64,000 nucleotides of DNA from Tanypteryx hageni (lineage: Eukaryota > Arthropoda > Insecta > Odonata > Petaluridae): assembly GCA_028673005.1 (NCBI GenBank), contig CM054118.1:58039338-58103337 (forward strand), given 5' to 3'. Positions 43,898 to 58,100 of this stretch are shown piece by piece. The notes beneath the pieces were generated by a model. That model saw only the letters and a program-made list of their open reading frames with translations. It had not been told where the DNA came from and did not search any database. Made by a program: the position numbers and the translations under genes. Every line of letters begins with the position of its first letter. Position 1 is the stretch's first letter.

Positions 43898-45313
43898 TAT
43901 GTTCATTTTATGGAATTTTTGTATGATTTGTCTTCACTTTGACCATCGTAGTATTTTAATTATTTTCCTATTTTTCAAATTAGAATGTTTTTCTTGTTAC
44001 AGCTTCTATTATTCAGTTTTTATTGGTGATCTTTAGGTTTCATGTTTTCATCAATATATTCTTTGGGTAAAAATTCTAAAGAATCAATTCCTTAAAATTG
44101 GTTATTGAATATGCTTATAAACATTCAGGATTATTTCTTGGCAAATAGTTTCATTCTGCAGTGTTATTTTTGTACCTAGTCCTTTATGTATTTATCATAT
44201 ATTTTTAAGCCATTTTTTAGGGTTTAAGAAAACGCACAACCATGTTGGATTTGATAGACTAAACAATGTTCTGCCATTGTTATTTTTTCTACCCAAACAG
44301 TAATTTATTTCTTGCAGATTATGTTCTTTAGAAAACTTCATTAAAGTTATTTTATAGAAAAATCTTTTAAACATTAGAATTAACATTAGAATTGAGATAG
44401 GCCTATTAAAATATTGCAAAAATATTAATTCTCAACTGCATTATAAATGGTAAATATATTTTTTTGTCAGTTTTCATAGAAGAAGTCCTACTTGAACTAG
44501 TTTGGGATCATAAGGTAATTACGGTTTGGGTAGATTGAGAGTTCCTATTATGTTTCAATATTATAACTTAAATTAAGGCAGTAAAATAATTATTTTTAAA
44601 TGTTAAGTTAAAACAATTATCTTACCACAATCCCTTGCAAGAAACTAAATTGGCTTCATTTAGAAGAGGCAATGACTATTTACCCATATTTGGCCTCTAG
44701 TGATAGAGAGCAAAATTTTGGCTGTGCATTGTATTATATTAATGTAATATTATATATTTCTGAGCATGAAAGATCTTTATTTAACTAGGAATTTTAATGG
44801 TGAACTTTTTATAATACTTACCGAAACTAAAATGTAACGAATGGTATGACTAAGATGTATGAGAACAGCCATGTAAAATTCCAGCATTTTAGCTGATCTC
44901 TTCAAATCAGTTTCTTGTGCTGCACAACTATTTTGAGAATATTTACGCCAAGAAATTCATGCCTTATTTTTTTGTAGTGGGAAGCGAATACTGAATATCT
45001 GATAGAATGTTTTGTGAATTTTTTTTGGTAATTGAATAGTTAGTGATTGATTTCCATGATCTTTATTCGGATTTATTGTGAGTCATTAGATGTATCCATT
45101 TTTTACACTCGGTTATGAATATATGCTGTACATATTGATGGTATAAATATTGGTGATCCAGTTGTTTTTTTGAGATGTTATATATGTATATTTATGAGAT
45201 GGCAGAGCTATCGGTATACGAGTTACCAGTTAGATAACGCTGCATGGATTATTGGCAGTAAACTAGTCATAAGTATAGAATTAGTTACAAAAGGTAAATT
45301 TGTTGTATTATAT

Positions 45314-45634
45314 ACGGGTTGGCAATCTCCAGCCTGCAGGCCATGTGCAGCCTGGGTGAACATTTTTCCCGTCTGCAAAGCTATAATAAAAGAGAGATTA
45401 GTGGCATTTATCATGGAAAACTTCGTATTTCTTAATCAGCATTATGGTCTCTTTAACTTTTTCTGCTGAAATTTCAATCCTAATAAATAAGTGAATATTC
45501 ACTAGTACTCTACCAAGGAATCTTTAGCTAACCACCAACGTATACAAATATCTGTCTGGCTGAAGCATTCTGGCAATGGAAGTATTCAAAGTAGAAAATG
45601 TTGCCCACAATGCAGGAAAGGTTGCCAACCTCTT
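45314..45634. mobile_element. hAT-like non-autonomous element (about 320 bp)
   Basis: Ends CGGGTTGGCAATCTCC and GGAAAGGTTGCCAACCTC are inverted (GGGTTGGCAA / TTGCCAACC). Possible target duplication TATTATAT / TATCATAT (7 of 8). GC-rich GCCTGCAGGCCATGTGCAGC near the left end resembles the element at 14862. Confidence 0.65.
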
Positions 45635-48600
45635 GTATCATATGTGATTTTTAGCTCTTCAAGACTTTTAAAGGTATCTTTGTTTGTACTGTGTACAAAA
45701 TTTGAAGTACAATTCGTATGTTTGAAAATTTGTATGTGTTATATTATAGAACCTTTTAAGTATTTGTCTCTCTTGGAAATGTGAATTTTATCAATAGTTG
45801 CATGATATTAACAGCTGCTCGCCTGGTGTTTCTCCAAATTTATTTTGATTGTTCAGACTGCATTTTATAACAAAATTAGCAACTTTACATATTATTAAAG
45901 GAATAACCATAATTTGTATAGGTAGTTCATTCCAAACATTGCAACCACTATAAGACAACCAATGGAAAATTTATCAAGATTTTATTTGAAGTAAATAGCA
46001 AAAATTTGCCTTGCATATGTAAAGATTATGGTAGATAGATAGTTTTATCACCATTAAACCTGATAATCATCAGTAAATTGGTACTTTGATTGAAATAGAT
46101 ATACAAAGTAATGTATCACATTCAGTTATTTCATCTGAATTTCCAGTAATTACAGGTGACACATTTTCCATAATATTTCATGTTGTAAACTTGCAGTTGA
46201 AGTAAGAGCCATCTATAGATGTATTATATCTAAGATATAATAGATAACGATCAGAATAGACTGCTTTTTGAACAATTTAATTTCTTGCATTTTACACTCG
46301 ATTAAAATGCCTAATCTCCCCTACTTAAACATACTTAGTGCCTAATGTATTACTGTTGTATCATTTCTAAATGGATTGTTTTGAGTGGAAAAATTGCAGA
46401 CAACAGTTTAAGATTCTTGAATAGGGACACTTAATTTTCTTGGATATTTATATTCCATTGTATTAAAGTTTGGATTTTAAGTTTTTATGTTTTATTGTTA
46501 TTAGGGAGTGCTTGATGATATGGAAGCTAACAAATGTTGGCCTATGTAGATACACCTGATAACAGAGTTTGCTTTTACTTTGTATGGAATTTCTGGCTAA
46601 TCTTGGATTATTATAGCCAATAGAGTTTACTTGTTATTATATACTAATGTACTTGCATAATGTCTTTGTTCTTTCAATATTTCTTGAGGTGATGATTTAA
46701 TATTTCAATTTTATTACTGAGAAATGATAATTATAAAGTCAAAAATAGATGTAATGTCAACAGTAACATCTGTAATTTATGTGGCAAGTTATCCTGCAGT
46801 TATTCATCACTTTCTTTTTTAATATTTGGATTTTAGCTATTCTGAAAAAATCGATAGTACTTAACAGTCGGTAATCATATGCAATTGCCATAAATGTAAA
46901 GTACAAAAGCTTCAAAAATGCATGGAAAGTGATTGTACAAATTTAATGCTCAAATATAAATAATCATTTAATTTATACTAGGGACAATATTGATAATTTT
47001 ACAATTTAAATAGTCTAAAATTGATTAAAAAGCCATTTTTATATGTTTTATTTTATGATTAGCTGAATTGGTTCAAATTTCTCTGTGTAAGATAACTGTA
47101 TCAATTTATAGTGCATTTGTTTACTCTTATAATAGTTATAATCCATGATGATAAATAATTTTTTAGGGTTATATATCCTTTAATTTTTATTTTTAAACTA
47201 ATTATACATGATGAACTTGATCACTGTTACTATTTTATTACAATGGAAAACTTTTTGCAATACAATATTTCTATTGACACTTGAATTTACAATTTACCGA
47301 ATTCCATTAATGCATTGATATTATTTTTGTGTTTGGTTGGTTATAAATTTTGCCTTGTTGTCAATGCAAAGCATTTGTGACTATTTTGGAAGTCCATATA
47401 AATAATAGTATTTTATTGATAAATTAAGAATTAAAACAAATGTTTGGCAAAATTTTTTTCTTATTGGTGACTATAGTTTTCAAAAACTAATAAAAAGCAT
47501 AACATGCAATAATATGTAAACCATATCATGATTTTTTGAATGTCTGATTTTTATTGCCTTATTCATTTCTAGGAAATATATAACTAATAATAATTTCCAT
47601 TAGATTCTATATGTTATTGAAGAAAGTATTTTGCACTAAAATAAGTAATGATACTAACTTTAAACTATCTCACAAATTGTTTATAATTTTAAAGAATCCA
47701 TACTGTTTTTACTTTTTTTAAAGATTCAAATATGTTTAAATTATCTCACAATCAGTAGTATTTATTGTTTTTTAATTCTGAAACTTTGATTTTTTTCTCA
47801 TGTGGCCGATTGAGTCTGTTTGTTCCTTTATTTTTTAATTGTATTGTATCTAACATTTGTGTTCATATGTGCAATTTGTATACTGTATAAGGAATGTTCT
47901 GTCTTTTTGATTTAATCTCGAATGTCTATTTATAAGATTTTGTTACCCAAAGTTTCATATCAACATAATGTATAATTCTATTTAGTATATGAATGCTATT
48001 GCTGTTTTGCTTTATAAACTTGTAGTGGAAAATGTATTTTAGAATTTCACATTTACTTGAATTGTAGCACAACTTGTATCCTAATTACTGAACTTTTACA
48101 TGTGGAAGATATAGGCTAATCTAATAATTAGTATTGATGTCCAATGACTGCAAATAATACAAAACCGTCCAAATTCACCTGATTTGATAAACAGGCAACA
48201 TGGAAACTTGGCAAAGTTTTACGTTCTTCAAAATTGTCGAAATTTTAAGATTGCTACAATTTAAGTAAATTGCTATTTGTGAATTTTGTAAATATATTAG
48301 TAACAGAAGTCTACTTGCAGTTTCAGAAGTATTTTATGCAAAAATAAATGAAAACCTATTTCCATGTAATCATAGCAGTAAAATGCTGGTTTAAATTGAA
48401 TGCCAATTTACTTTTAAGGAATGCATTTTCAGTGTCATTAATATTGCATATCACTACTCCATTTTATATTTAAAATGCATTAGAAAGCTTGGAGTATTAT
48501 GTATTATCATAAGACTTGTTTTAATGGTGTTCAATTTGTCTTTCCCAGAGATTTTTTGAAGATACTCTTAAGCTTAATACAGACCCTTAATATTTTATCA

Positions 48601-50265
48601 ATACTCACTAACAAATTGTTTGCATATATGTTCCTATACACTTATTATGAAGTAATTAAATTTAGTCATATGTGATATTGTAAGCAGGAAAGGTGAAAAG
48701 ACTGATGTAAATTTGTAATACGAAAATAATTTTTGTTGATTGAATTTTTACTACTGATAATAAAAATTACTTCATAGACATGTTTGCATTATTCAAATAA
48801 AATAAATGTATATTTACTTTTCAGATGTATCTCACTTTTCATTTTTAGGCTAAATATGTGCTCATTCTTGTTGTTTGGAAAGGAGGATTGACTGATTAAA
48901 ACGATTAGTGCATTTTGATTTTTTTTAATTGGCACTGATTCTGTAGTATAAAAGTTGTAAGTTTTATTGGCAGCATATGTAAGAATAGTTAAGTTTAAAA
49001 CAGTCTGATTTGAGCAGTAAAAGTATGGAACAATGTTGTAAATTGCAGCATCTACTAATAAAGCAGGGACCTGAAGCTATGCAAAGTTGGATAAATTGGT
49101 TAACCAGATCCCTAATACATGGGATTTTCCTGAATTTCAATGCATTGTCCAGTTGCCCTGGATAGTTACTCATTTTACAGGTCAATCTTACAAATCCAGA
49201 GTAATGGAGAACAAGGCGTCCGATTTTCCAAGATCCCAATTTTTTGGATCTGGTATTTTCCACAAACTTAGCACTAATTTACAGGGCTTGGTTTCCTATT
49301 AGGTTAAGTAAGTACATGAATGCAATAATTTTTGTTCATGTATTCAAAAGAATTTACAGTTTTATGTATTCAAAAGAATTTAGTTTTGTTTATTATTTAA
49401 AAAAATTAAATCTATTGCGAGCATACTGAAATGTATTGCAGCACTATGACTTAATGAAAATTAAAGTCGGAAATTCCACAAATATATTTCATACGACCAA
49501 GATCTGATGTTGCTCTGCAATGAAACCTTTGTCGAGTGAATTACATTTATGTGGAATTACGTTTTTTATTTTTACTGTCATGAAACAGTTTTACGCCGGA
49601 AAACATTACATATTACTATGGCATCATATACTATTTTTACAGAAAACACTAAAGATCGATTTGACACTTGGAAGTTGATTATCACGTTAACAAAATATTT
49701 CCGCAATAAGGAAGTTTGATAATTGGCTATGTTCTACTTTAAGTAAAAGTGCTATCTCGTAAAGAATAGCTTAACTAAATTGATAAACTTAATCCAATAT
49801 ATGTAAATAGTTTCATCGATTAAGTTAGGCTCCGCTTTCTGGATTTTTTCGGCATAATCACAATAAATGCATACGAAAAGTAAAGCAGCAGAGACCGTTG
49901 CTGATTCACCCGTATTACTTAAGACAAAATACGCATCTGGTTTTCCTAGCCTTTTTATGGCTGTCGGAGAAAATGTTTTCAATTTTCAGCCCTATGGAAA
50001 GTCGGATAATTTTCTCTTGAATAGTTCAAGTACATTATTAGTCCTCGAGGGATTTGAGTCGGATAATAAAGTAAAAGTGCATTCTAACGCCATCTCATTG
50101 AGAAGTTGAGAATAAGCACACTAGATAGTGCAATGCTCGAGTTTAAAAGATAATGGTTATTCACATGCCGTCTATGATGGTGTACGTATGCGGTTTTACT
50201 AAAGTAGATAATCATTGGGTGGCCAGTGAATGATGCTAAAAATGAAGTTTATCTGTCATCAACGA

Positions 50266-50479
50266 CAGGGCGCGGCAAACTTTCATACAAGGCGGCCCGA
50301 ACGCCTATACCTCATTGGTAGATGCAAATTCTTTAGCGGACTGCCGAGGAACTTACATTGGAGGAAACCTTAATATGAAATTTGTTCAGTTTAATTTTAT
50401 TGATCACTTTTCCATCACATCATCGCGGGCCGTATAAAATGCTGCCAATGGATGAATTCGAGCCGTTTGACGACCCCTG
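50266..50479. mobile_element. hAT-type non-autonomous element (214 bp)
   Basis: Ends CAGGGCGCGGCAAACTTTC and CGTTTGACGACCCCTG. Flanks ATCAACGA and ATCCATGA match at 6 of 8, a decayed target duplication. Confidence 0.75.
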
Positions 50480-51846
50480 ATCCATGATGTAGTATACGTA
50501 TGTACCTTTCATCCAGCAAGGAAGGTAATATTTAAGCACTGGTATCTAAGCATTCATTGAAGGCAAAATTTTCTTGGTTACTAGCTTGCGATCGATTGTA
50601 TATGACTTTCATTGTTCTTTCAATTTGCAATAATTCTTAGGATTGGATTTTTGTGTTATTTAAGAATTTTTCTCTCGTATTTTATATCCATTATTATCTA
50701 AAGTTTACTTCATAATATACATATGTTGAAATTATCGGTTCTAATGAGATTATTGCTTATGCCTAAAGATCCATCATTTTAATTTACCAAAAAGGATAAG
50801 AGCTGTTTTCAATTATTTGAGGCATTTCGACAATCTTGATTTAAACTACATTTTCTATGTAATTATTACTCACTTAAAAATTATTATTAATTATTACTAA
50901 TATTAAAGTAATACAATCAATGCTGATCATATGTGTATTAAATGCAGCAGATACAAATATACCTTGTGGTACTAATGGACTTGGTGGCCATTTTTCACCT
51001 CAAAAGAAGTCGTGATTTGGGTTGTTTAAAGAAATTAGAAAATTTATGCAGTGTTTTAATGGCTTTTAGTAAGATTCCTGTTAAATGGAGAAGTTTGTAA
51101 GAGTTATCTTAATTTAAGCAGCGACGTAAGAGTCTAACTTATATTGTTAGTTGAGGGCATGTGACGATTGTAATCCAGAATTTATGCAGAATTTTGTTTT
51201 TATTGCTTGTAAAATTTATAAAAATGATGTTTTAAATTTTTCTTATTTACTTGTTTCAAGCCAAATTTTTGTATCAGTCTAAAATGTATTGAAATACTTT
51301 ATCTTGTAAACTCCAACATTTATCACAATCAGTCACATTTCATTTAGGATTACCAATGTTATTTTTTCCTATGCATAAAAGTTATTTATGGAATTTTCTG
51401 GCAGATCTCTATTTACAATATGTTTGGAAAAACTCTAAATATTTATATAATAGTTGTATTGTATAGGTTAAACAAAACTTCATGTTTCTCTTTTACATTT
51501 TATTTCTTAAAAGACATTTCATAAAAATCCTTGCATGTTCTCGAATAAGCATGAATGGTCTTATGTATGCACAAAAGAAAATTCAGGATTATGTGACATT
51601 TTGGTGCGTTGGTTTAATAATAAATAAGCAATTAGGGCAAAGAAATTTTATGAATTCATTCAATACTGTCATCATTTAATTAGATATGTTGGAATGAAGA
51701 AATAAAATGTTAGCATACGATTTTGATTAAGATATTATTTTAAAAGGGAAATTAAATGCCATCCAAACAAAATTACATATCTCAATAAATTTGTTTTTGA
51801 CTTTCAAATTGCGAAAAAAGTAATTCCAGACGAATCAGACATGACA

Positions 51847-51852
51847 TTTATT
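51847..51852 (-). terminator. Poly(A) signal for the MAO gene
   Basis: TTTATT on the plus strand is AATAAA on the coding strand, about 117 bp downstream of the MAO stop codon. Confidence 0.5.
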
Positions 51853-51968
51853 CATTATTCTTTTGTGTGGAATATGTTCAGAAATTAAGCAACAAGCATA
51901 ACCAAAGTTTTATGGTACATAACAATGAGAAATATAGACTGTGGGAGTAAGTTATGCTGGTTGAATTC

Positions 51969-52199
51969 TTAATGCATATGAGAAAATTTTGGTTTGAAGT
52001 TAAAAAAACATGTCCTTCCGGTAAATCGTTGTAGAAGAAGAAAGGATGCTGAGAGTGCAATAAAACATAATGTTGGCCCAATGGGTGGTTGGAATTTTTC
52101 TAACGATGACCTCTCAATGGTCACATGTGGAACTTCTTCATTCTCTGGCTCTGTAACCCATATCTCTTCCTCTGGCAAGGATCCTTCAGCATGGAGAAT
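51969..52199 (-). CDS. MAO: MAO terminal exon with membrane anchor
   Basis: 231 bp including TAA at 51971-51969. Encodes [20 protein letters not shown] followed by a 17-residue hydrophobic stretch and a basic tail, as in tail-anchored MAO. Acceptor ttttaag is weak but fits phase and homology. Confidence 0.9.
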   Translation of the reverse strand: MLHAEGSLPEEEIWVTEPENEEVPHVTIERSSLEKFQPPIGPTLCFIALSASFLLLQRFTGRTCFFNFKPKFSHMH

Positions 52200-55100
52200 C
52201 TTAAAATTGAGCAAGTTTAATACAAGAATTAAAAAAACTGTTTGGGGATAAGATCACAGAGAATGGAAGGAAAAGTTTCAGTTTATGATAAGATGTAGCA
52301 GAGATAGTTACTGTAGCTTTTGGATGTTTATCTCAAATATCTCAAATTTTCTGGCCAATAAGATACACCAGTTGATATAATGCACCAAGATTTTAATAAA
52401 GCTCAAAAATGATAAATGTGCCTTAATTATGACAGAATTACTTTGTTTTATGTGGAATTAAACAAAGCAATTCTTGTTTAAATATTTTTCTTTCCTTCTT
52501 CCAATGGAATTCCACCAAACAAAGGCTAGCTTAGTGAATTATATATTTAATATGCTAAAAGTCAGTCACAGTTTCTATTAAATTTGATGTACCTGTCGTG
52601 CAGCTCTTTCACCAGCCTCTACCGCACCACACAGATATCCAGTCCAGACTGATGCCGTTTCTGTTCCGGCAAAGTAGATCCTAGGGCAAGGCATGGGAGG
52701 TGGAGGTAGTGGTTCTCGAAGTGCCGGTCCATACTGTGTAAGGACACCAGGTGGGTAGTAGCTGGTATAACAGCCTCCAATATATTGCTCTGCTGCCCAT
52801 ATCTTGTCAACATAGTGTGCAGGCTAAAGGATTGTACAAGAAACATGACTTTTAGAACATTGGAAGTTAAATCATAGAGTGAATGGTCATGACCAGAGGC
52901 CGTAATTGTTTTTTTATGACCAAGTTTTATGTTAGCATCTATTAAAGTACCTATTTAATTGATGATTAGCAAACGATTAAATGCTATGTGATACCTCCAA
53001 AAATGCTATGCCCGAGTTTGGTTTTTCACGCCTATATTTGTGCTGAAATCATAAAACTGCATATGTGAGGATGAATAACTCAAAAAAGTTAATCATCAAG
53101 CTCACCTGATAACTCACTTTTTAAGATGATATGGGTAACACATGCAGCCATAAATGGTTGTGACTATTGATGAAAAAAAGGAGAATAATATACATGAAGG
53201 TTTTGTTCTCTTTTTGCCATGAATGTGTGTGAATTCCAAATAGTTAAGTGTCACATTGTAGCTAATATGGCAGCAACTCATTTATGGCTATGCGTTAATT
53301 GTATCCTCTATAAAACCATGTATCCCACTAGGGAGCATATTTTTATAAGTGAGGAATATATGGATGGCATACATAAATATTAAATGCAGGGTCATTTGGC
53401 TGGAGGTAGAGAAGATATTCATATCGCTCCTTAGAGGGTCAACCAGACTTATTAGATTATAACATGACCAAATACTAAAACCATCTCCCGAATAATGTTA
53501 AGGTTGTCTAGTTTAAAATGTTAAAGAATTTTTAACAATCACTATAGTATTAAGAAATTTTTAGATGATAAATAGCATAGTGCACATATATGCATGAATG
53601 CCACATATTTATTATCAAAGTTAATCTAATTTAATTTATGTATCATCACAAAATATTTTATCCTTCAAATATGACAAGATTTTTAAGATTACTTTTTCCA
53701 GTTTTTATATCAATTGGTTTTTCAAAAACCATAGTATTTTTTTTTAATCTGAAATATCAAGTGAATGCAGGAGATTTCATATGGACATAAGATTTAGACA
53801 TAGATTTAATGCTGCTCAATAATTTGATTCTAATTTGAGGAAATGGAAGGAAAGTTATTAGCAACTCATTTAGTGAGCGATAAAATATTATGAAATGTCA
53901 TTGAAATGTTTCATATTCAAGAGTTCTATGATTGTTTTATCATATAAAGGATGTAGAAGTTTTAGAAGGTGATGGTTTGTTTAAGTTCCAACAAAATAAT
54001 TAATATTACTTTAAATGACATAGACCTCCAATATTTTTAATTTATCTTCTTTACCACTGTGTGATTTAAATTTGAAATCTCTGGTATACACTGTCAAAAT
54101 TGTTGGAAGGATCAGTGGAAATTTTTGGAGAAAGAACTCTTCATAAGTCAACAGCGAATAAATTTACCTTCAAAGCCTCAGGACTTCCATAAATTTTGGC
54201 TAGAGAAACACACACAGCATCTCTTCTGGCTTCTTCGCTCATGTGATACAGTTCAATGGCACGTTCTGTATATATGAAGCATATGAGTCCTGGTAATAAA
54301 CCTGGTACACCAGCGTCTTTCACATCTTCTGCAGCATTTCCCACTACTTCAATACCATCATGGCAAGTCATCATACCATTCAATCCTGTTTTAAAAAAAA
54401 TTATATCAACAAAATGCTCTGATTTTCAAAAATTATTTTTAAAATTTAAAATTAATGGATGGAATGAGTTAATTAATTTAGTATCATTAACAAATTTATA
54501 AAAGATTAGGAGAATATAAAAGGTGGAAGATGAAGATAAAGAGTCACAGTGTTAGAAATGGTGATTGATTTGAATATTTATGCAGAAAAATAGTAAAGAT
54601 ACAGTTTAATTGGTACTACACTCTACTGAGAAGAATAAACTAAAATAAAAAGTATATTTTAACCCTTTGAGTGCCATGTCGATTTTGGTGGGTATGCCAA
54701 AAGGTGCCATGGCTATTTTAGTAATTTTGGATCAATCTGTAAGAAAAATCACATGCATGCTTTTTATTCATATTATTGCCTGATTCTTTCAGTAATTGCA
54801 GAAATGATATATAAAACATTACAGTGTATAAAACTATATATTCATAACATATTTATTTATAAAATTAAAAAATATTTTGCTATTATTTTATATTTGAGTC
54901 CGAGTCAAATTGTCTCCTTCACAAATATCTTCTAAAACCTCTAAATAATCTTCGTAATCACTTAATGAGTTTATATAACAAACCAATTCATCATCCTCAA
55001 TTCCAACCGTGAAATTATCTTTGCTTGTAGAAGCTATGTTGAAAGAATAGAGGTAATATTTTGTGGAATTGAAAAAATCATTGGTCGACGATTTATCGTT

Positions 55101-58100
55101 GTTGGCACTTCTTGCTTAGGAAGCAAACAATGATATACCATCATGTGGCACTCAAAGGGTTAAGGGCAGAAAGAACTATGAAGTATATATTTAAAACATT
55201 ATGTTCAGAGATTTAGAAGATATTAGTTTATGTAAACATTGAGGCAAAAAAGTTTCATCTTTCTCATAACCTTCAGAAGTAAAGCTTAGAGACAGTGAAA
55301 TTTTTAGTTTATATATAATGCAGAAACCTAAAGAAAAATTTTCATAAAAAATCTAAAAGCTTTCATAATATACTTTACTAATATACTTTCATATATACGT
55401 ATGTGGATGGCATAATTTAAGAAAAAGTGATTCAATAAGTTGGATTGTTCTGGAACCTTGTTATTATATGAAAGTAGGTATGTAGATGCTTCTGACACAA
55501 AATTATGTTATGCTGAAATAATCCTGCTATCACATGTAATAACATTTGGACATTATTCTTTACTTTAAGAGATATTGCTATCTAAATCAATTCAGTTTAG
55601 AAAATCCAGATTCATGTTATATTTTCTCAATTCTTGCTAAGGTCATTTCCAAAATCCTATTAGTCACATAAAGCTAATATGTCATTATTAATCACATCAT
55701 AACATCCAACTTTTACAGGAAGCTATTATCAACAAGGATTTTTATATTTAAAGTGTCCACATGACATGGCTTTTAAAATCTTTTTTATGAAAGTTACACT
55801 GTGGCTGTGCATGCAAAAGCTTTATAAAGAGAAAACTCTTTGTCATCAGTTTCTCACCTTTATCCACCCAGAATGCATTATTATAATATACAAGGCACTT
55901 AACAACTGTGCCCATAGGAATTCTCTGCAGTAATTGTTGTCTGAGGGGTGGGAGGGGAGGATTAAAGTGAATCTTCATCTGAAATAAAGAAATTAGCATT
56001 AGCAAATCTGAACAATATTACACAACATAAACTAATTAGAACAGGGGTCACCAAACTTTTTAATAAAAGGGCCACATGAGGCTTTATGTATCGCTGAGCA
56101 GGCCCTGTATGACTTTTCAAATGATTCATTTCAAAGAGCTAGTTTTCAGAACTTTTTGATTATTTAATGTACCATACGACTATATTAAACGTATATTGCA
56201 TCCAGGTACTCAAAAAAATATCGATATCTCATAATTGATGTATAACTGCATCTCCTGTTGGCAAATATGTGCGTCTTAAAAGTTGAGGTATGGGGGGCCA
56301 GATGGAATTGCTGTGGGGGCCGGATGTAGCCAGTGGGCTTTAATTTGAAGACCCCTAATTTAGAGCACAGATTCTGAAACATTAAGGCTGTTTCAGACTA
56401 GAGGACTGGTCGTGGTTTGATTGCGATGGAGATGCAGTCAGGGCTAGGACTCTTTTTGGGGAGACCATTCACACCTGAATATTCAAACCCCCCACCTAGA
56501 ATGTGACATAGGTTATAGATGCCACTAGCAGAAAGGTTCAACCTCACTTCGGCCGTCACTGAGGATTGCCATTAGTAACCAAAGAGGTTGGGTCTGGGAC
56601 AAAAGTTGCTTCCTTGAGCGATCCAAGGTGTCCTGACTGATGCATGGCTGCAACCTGCCCTACAAGTGTGAACACAGTTTGTCCTTCCCCATAGAATTCC
56701 CGATTGGTCGTCTAGTGTTGTGTTTCTCAACCTTTTTCCATGAAGAACCCTTTTTAAAAAAATTGAAGTACTCCAAGACAATTTTACGGGAAACCCCCAC
56801 TTAACACAGAGGATGCGTTCCTGATAATTCTGCATTAAGCGAAAGTCTGCGTTCAACAGGGGTACTATAACACTAAAGTGCGCAAAGGGAAATAATTTTA
56901 CAGTTGGTATTTTTGAGCCCACATTCAATGTACAAACATATTATAACTGGAATTTAATGTCATTTATTAGAGAAACAACAAAATTACATGGTAAACAATA
57001 CGACAAAAAAGGTAATATACAATTAAAACACATAATCTAAAAATCTTTCCTGGGACACTAGTGGAGATCTATGGACTTCTGTATTAAATAAACTGGTGTG
57101 GGCAACACGTGACTTTCTCCATATTTATATGGCAAATTACATGTTGTTAGCTCTGGAATCGTTGTCAATATTTACTTCCGTTTGACAATTAAGAAAAGAA
57201 AAAGGAGTGTTACTAAGACGTAACTAAGCGTCAATTCTTAACAATAGTCGTCGGTAGGTGGCGTGGTGGTGGCAGCTAAAAATATGAGATATCTCTTAAA
57301 CAATGCATTATATGGAAAAATGTATCAAACAAAGGTTGTAGAAAATGAAATTTCCTACAACTTTTATTCCAATACACTTACATTTATCAAATATTAAAGC
57401 AAATATTTCAAAATAACGGATAAGTGACAAGAGTAAACACCCACTTCTGGTTGACTGATTTTTACCGAAAACTAATCAGATCATCTAACTTTTATAAAAA
57501 TGTTAAATATAAAATTTTGCGTTGACCTGATTAATAGTTTTTGAGTTAGAGTGCCCACAAAAATCTATCACATACAGACAGACAGACACACAGACATCAT
57601 TGAGGAAATAGTCAAAACGTGTTCAGGGGACCTTAAAACATGTATTTCCGTTGAAATCTTGAATTCTATTTTTTTCATGAAAACAATACTTTCTCCATAC
57701 TTCGTAGATGGAGAAAGTGAAAAAGAGTCCAGGGATGACTGCTTGACTTTTTTTGCTTATTATACAAAATTTGGCGGTAACATTCAAGTAGCTCATTGAA
57801 GTTTTGCATAAATTCAATTTTAATTACAATTGATGAATGAAAGTGGATGGGCAAGAGATTTTTGCACTTGTCTTATTAAAAAAACCCATATTGGTTTAAA
57901 TATAAATTGATTGTATTATTTCTTTGTAATCCCTATTCATAATTTTGTCACAGGGTCTTGAAGCTAAATACAATTAATGCATTTTATCCTCATGGGCATA
58001 ATAATTCATGGAAATCCCAACCATCATTAAATCTCTATTCAGCTGCCCACTAAACAATTTTGCTTTGCTCAGAATTTTATAAATGTAATTGTTTTGTTTG

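Larger units (their letters stand above)
43900..51840. other. Intergenic stretch between convergent genes
   Basis: About 8 kb, strongly AT-rich and T-rich on the plus strand. Apart from the hAT-like elements at 45.3 and 50.3 kb, I recognise no gene, RNA or bounded repeat. Open frames at 45170-45469, 49087-49302 and 49867-50109 lack any known similarity. Confidence 0.5.

Noticed and set aside
49087..50109. Open frames considered as transposase pieces
   Set aside because: No conserved motif could be found on either strand.
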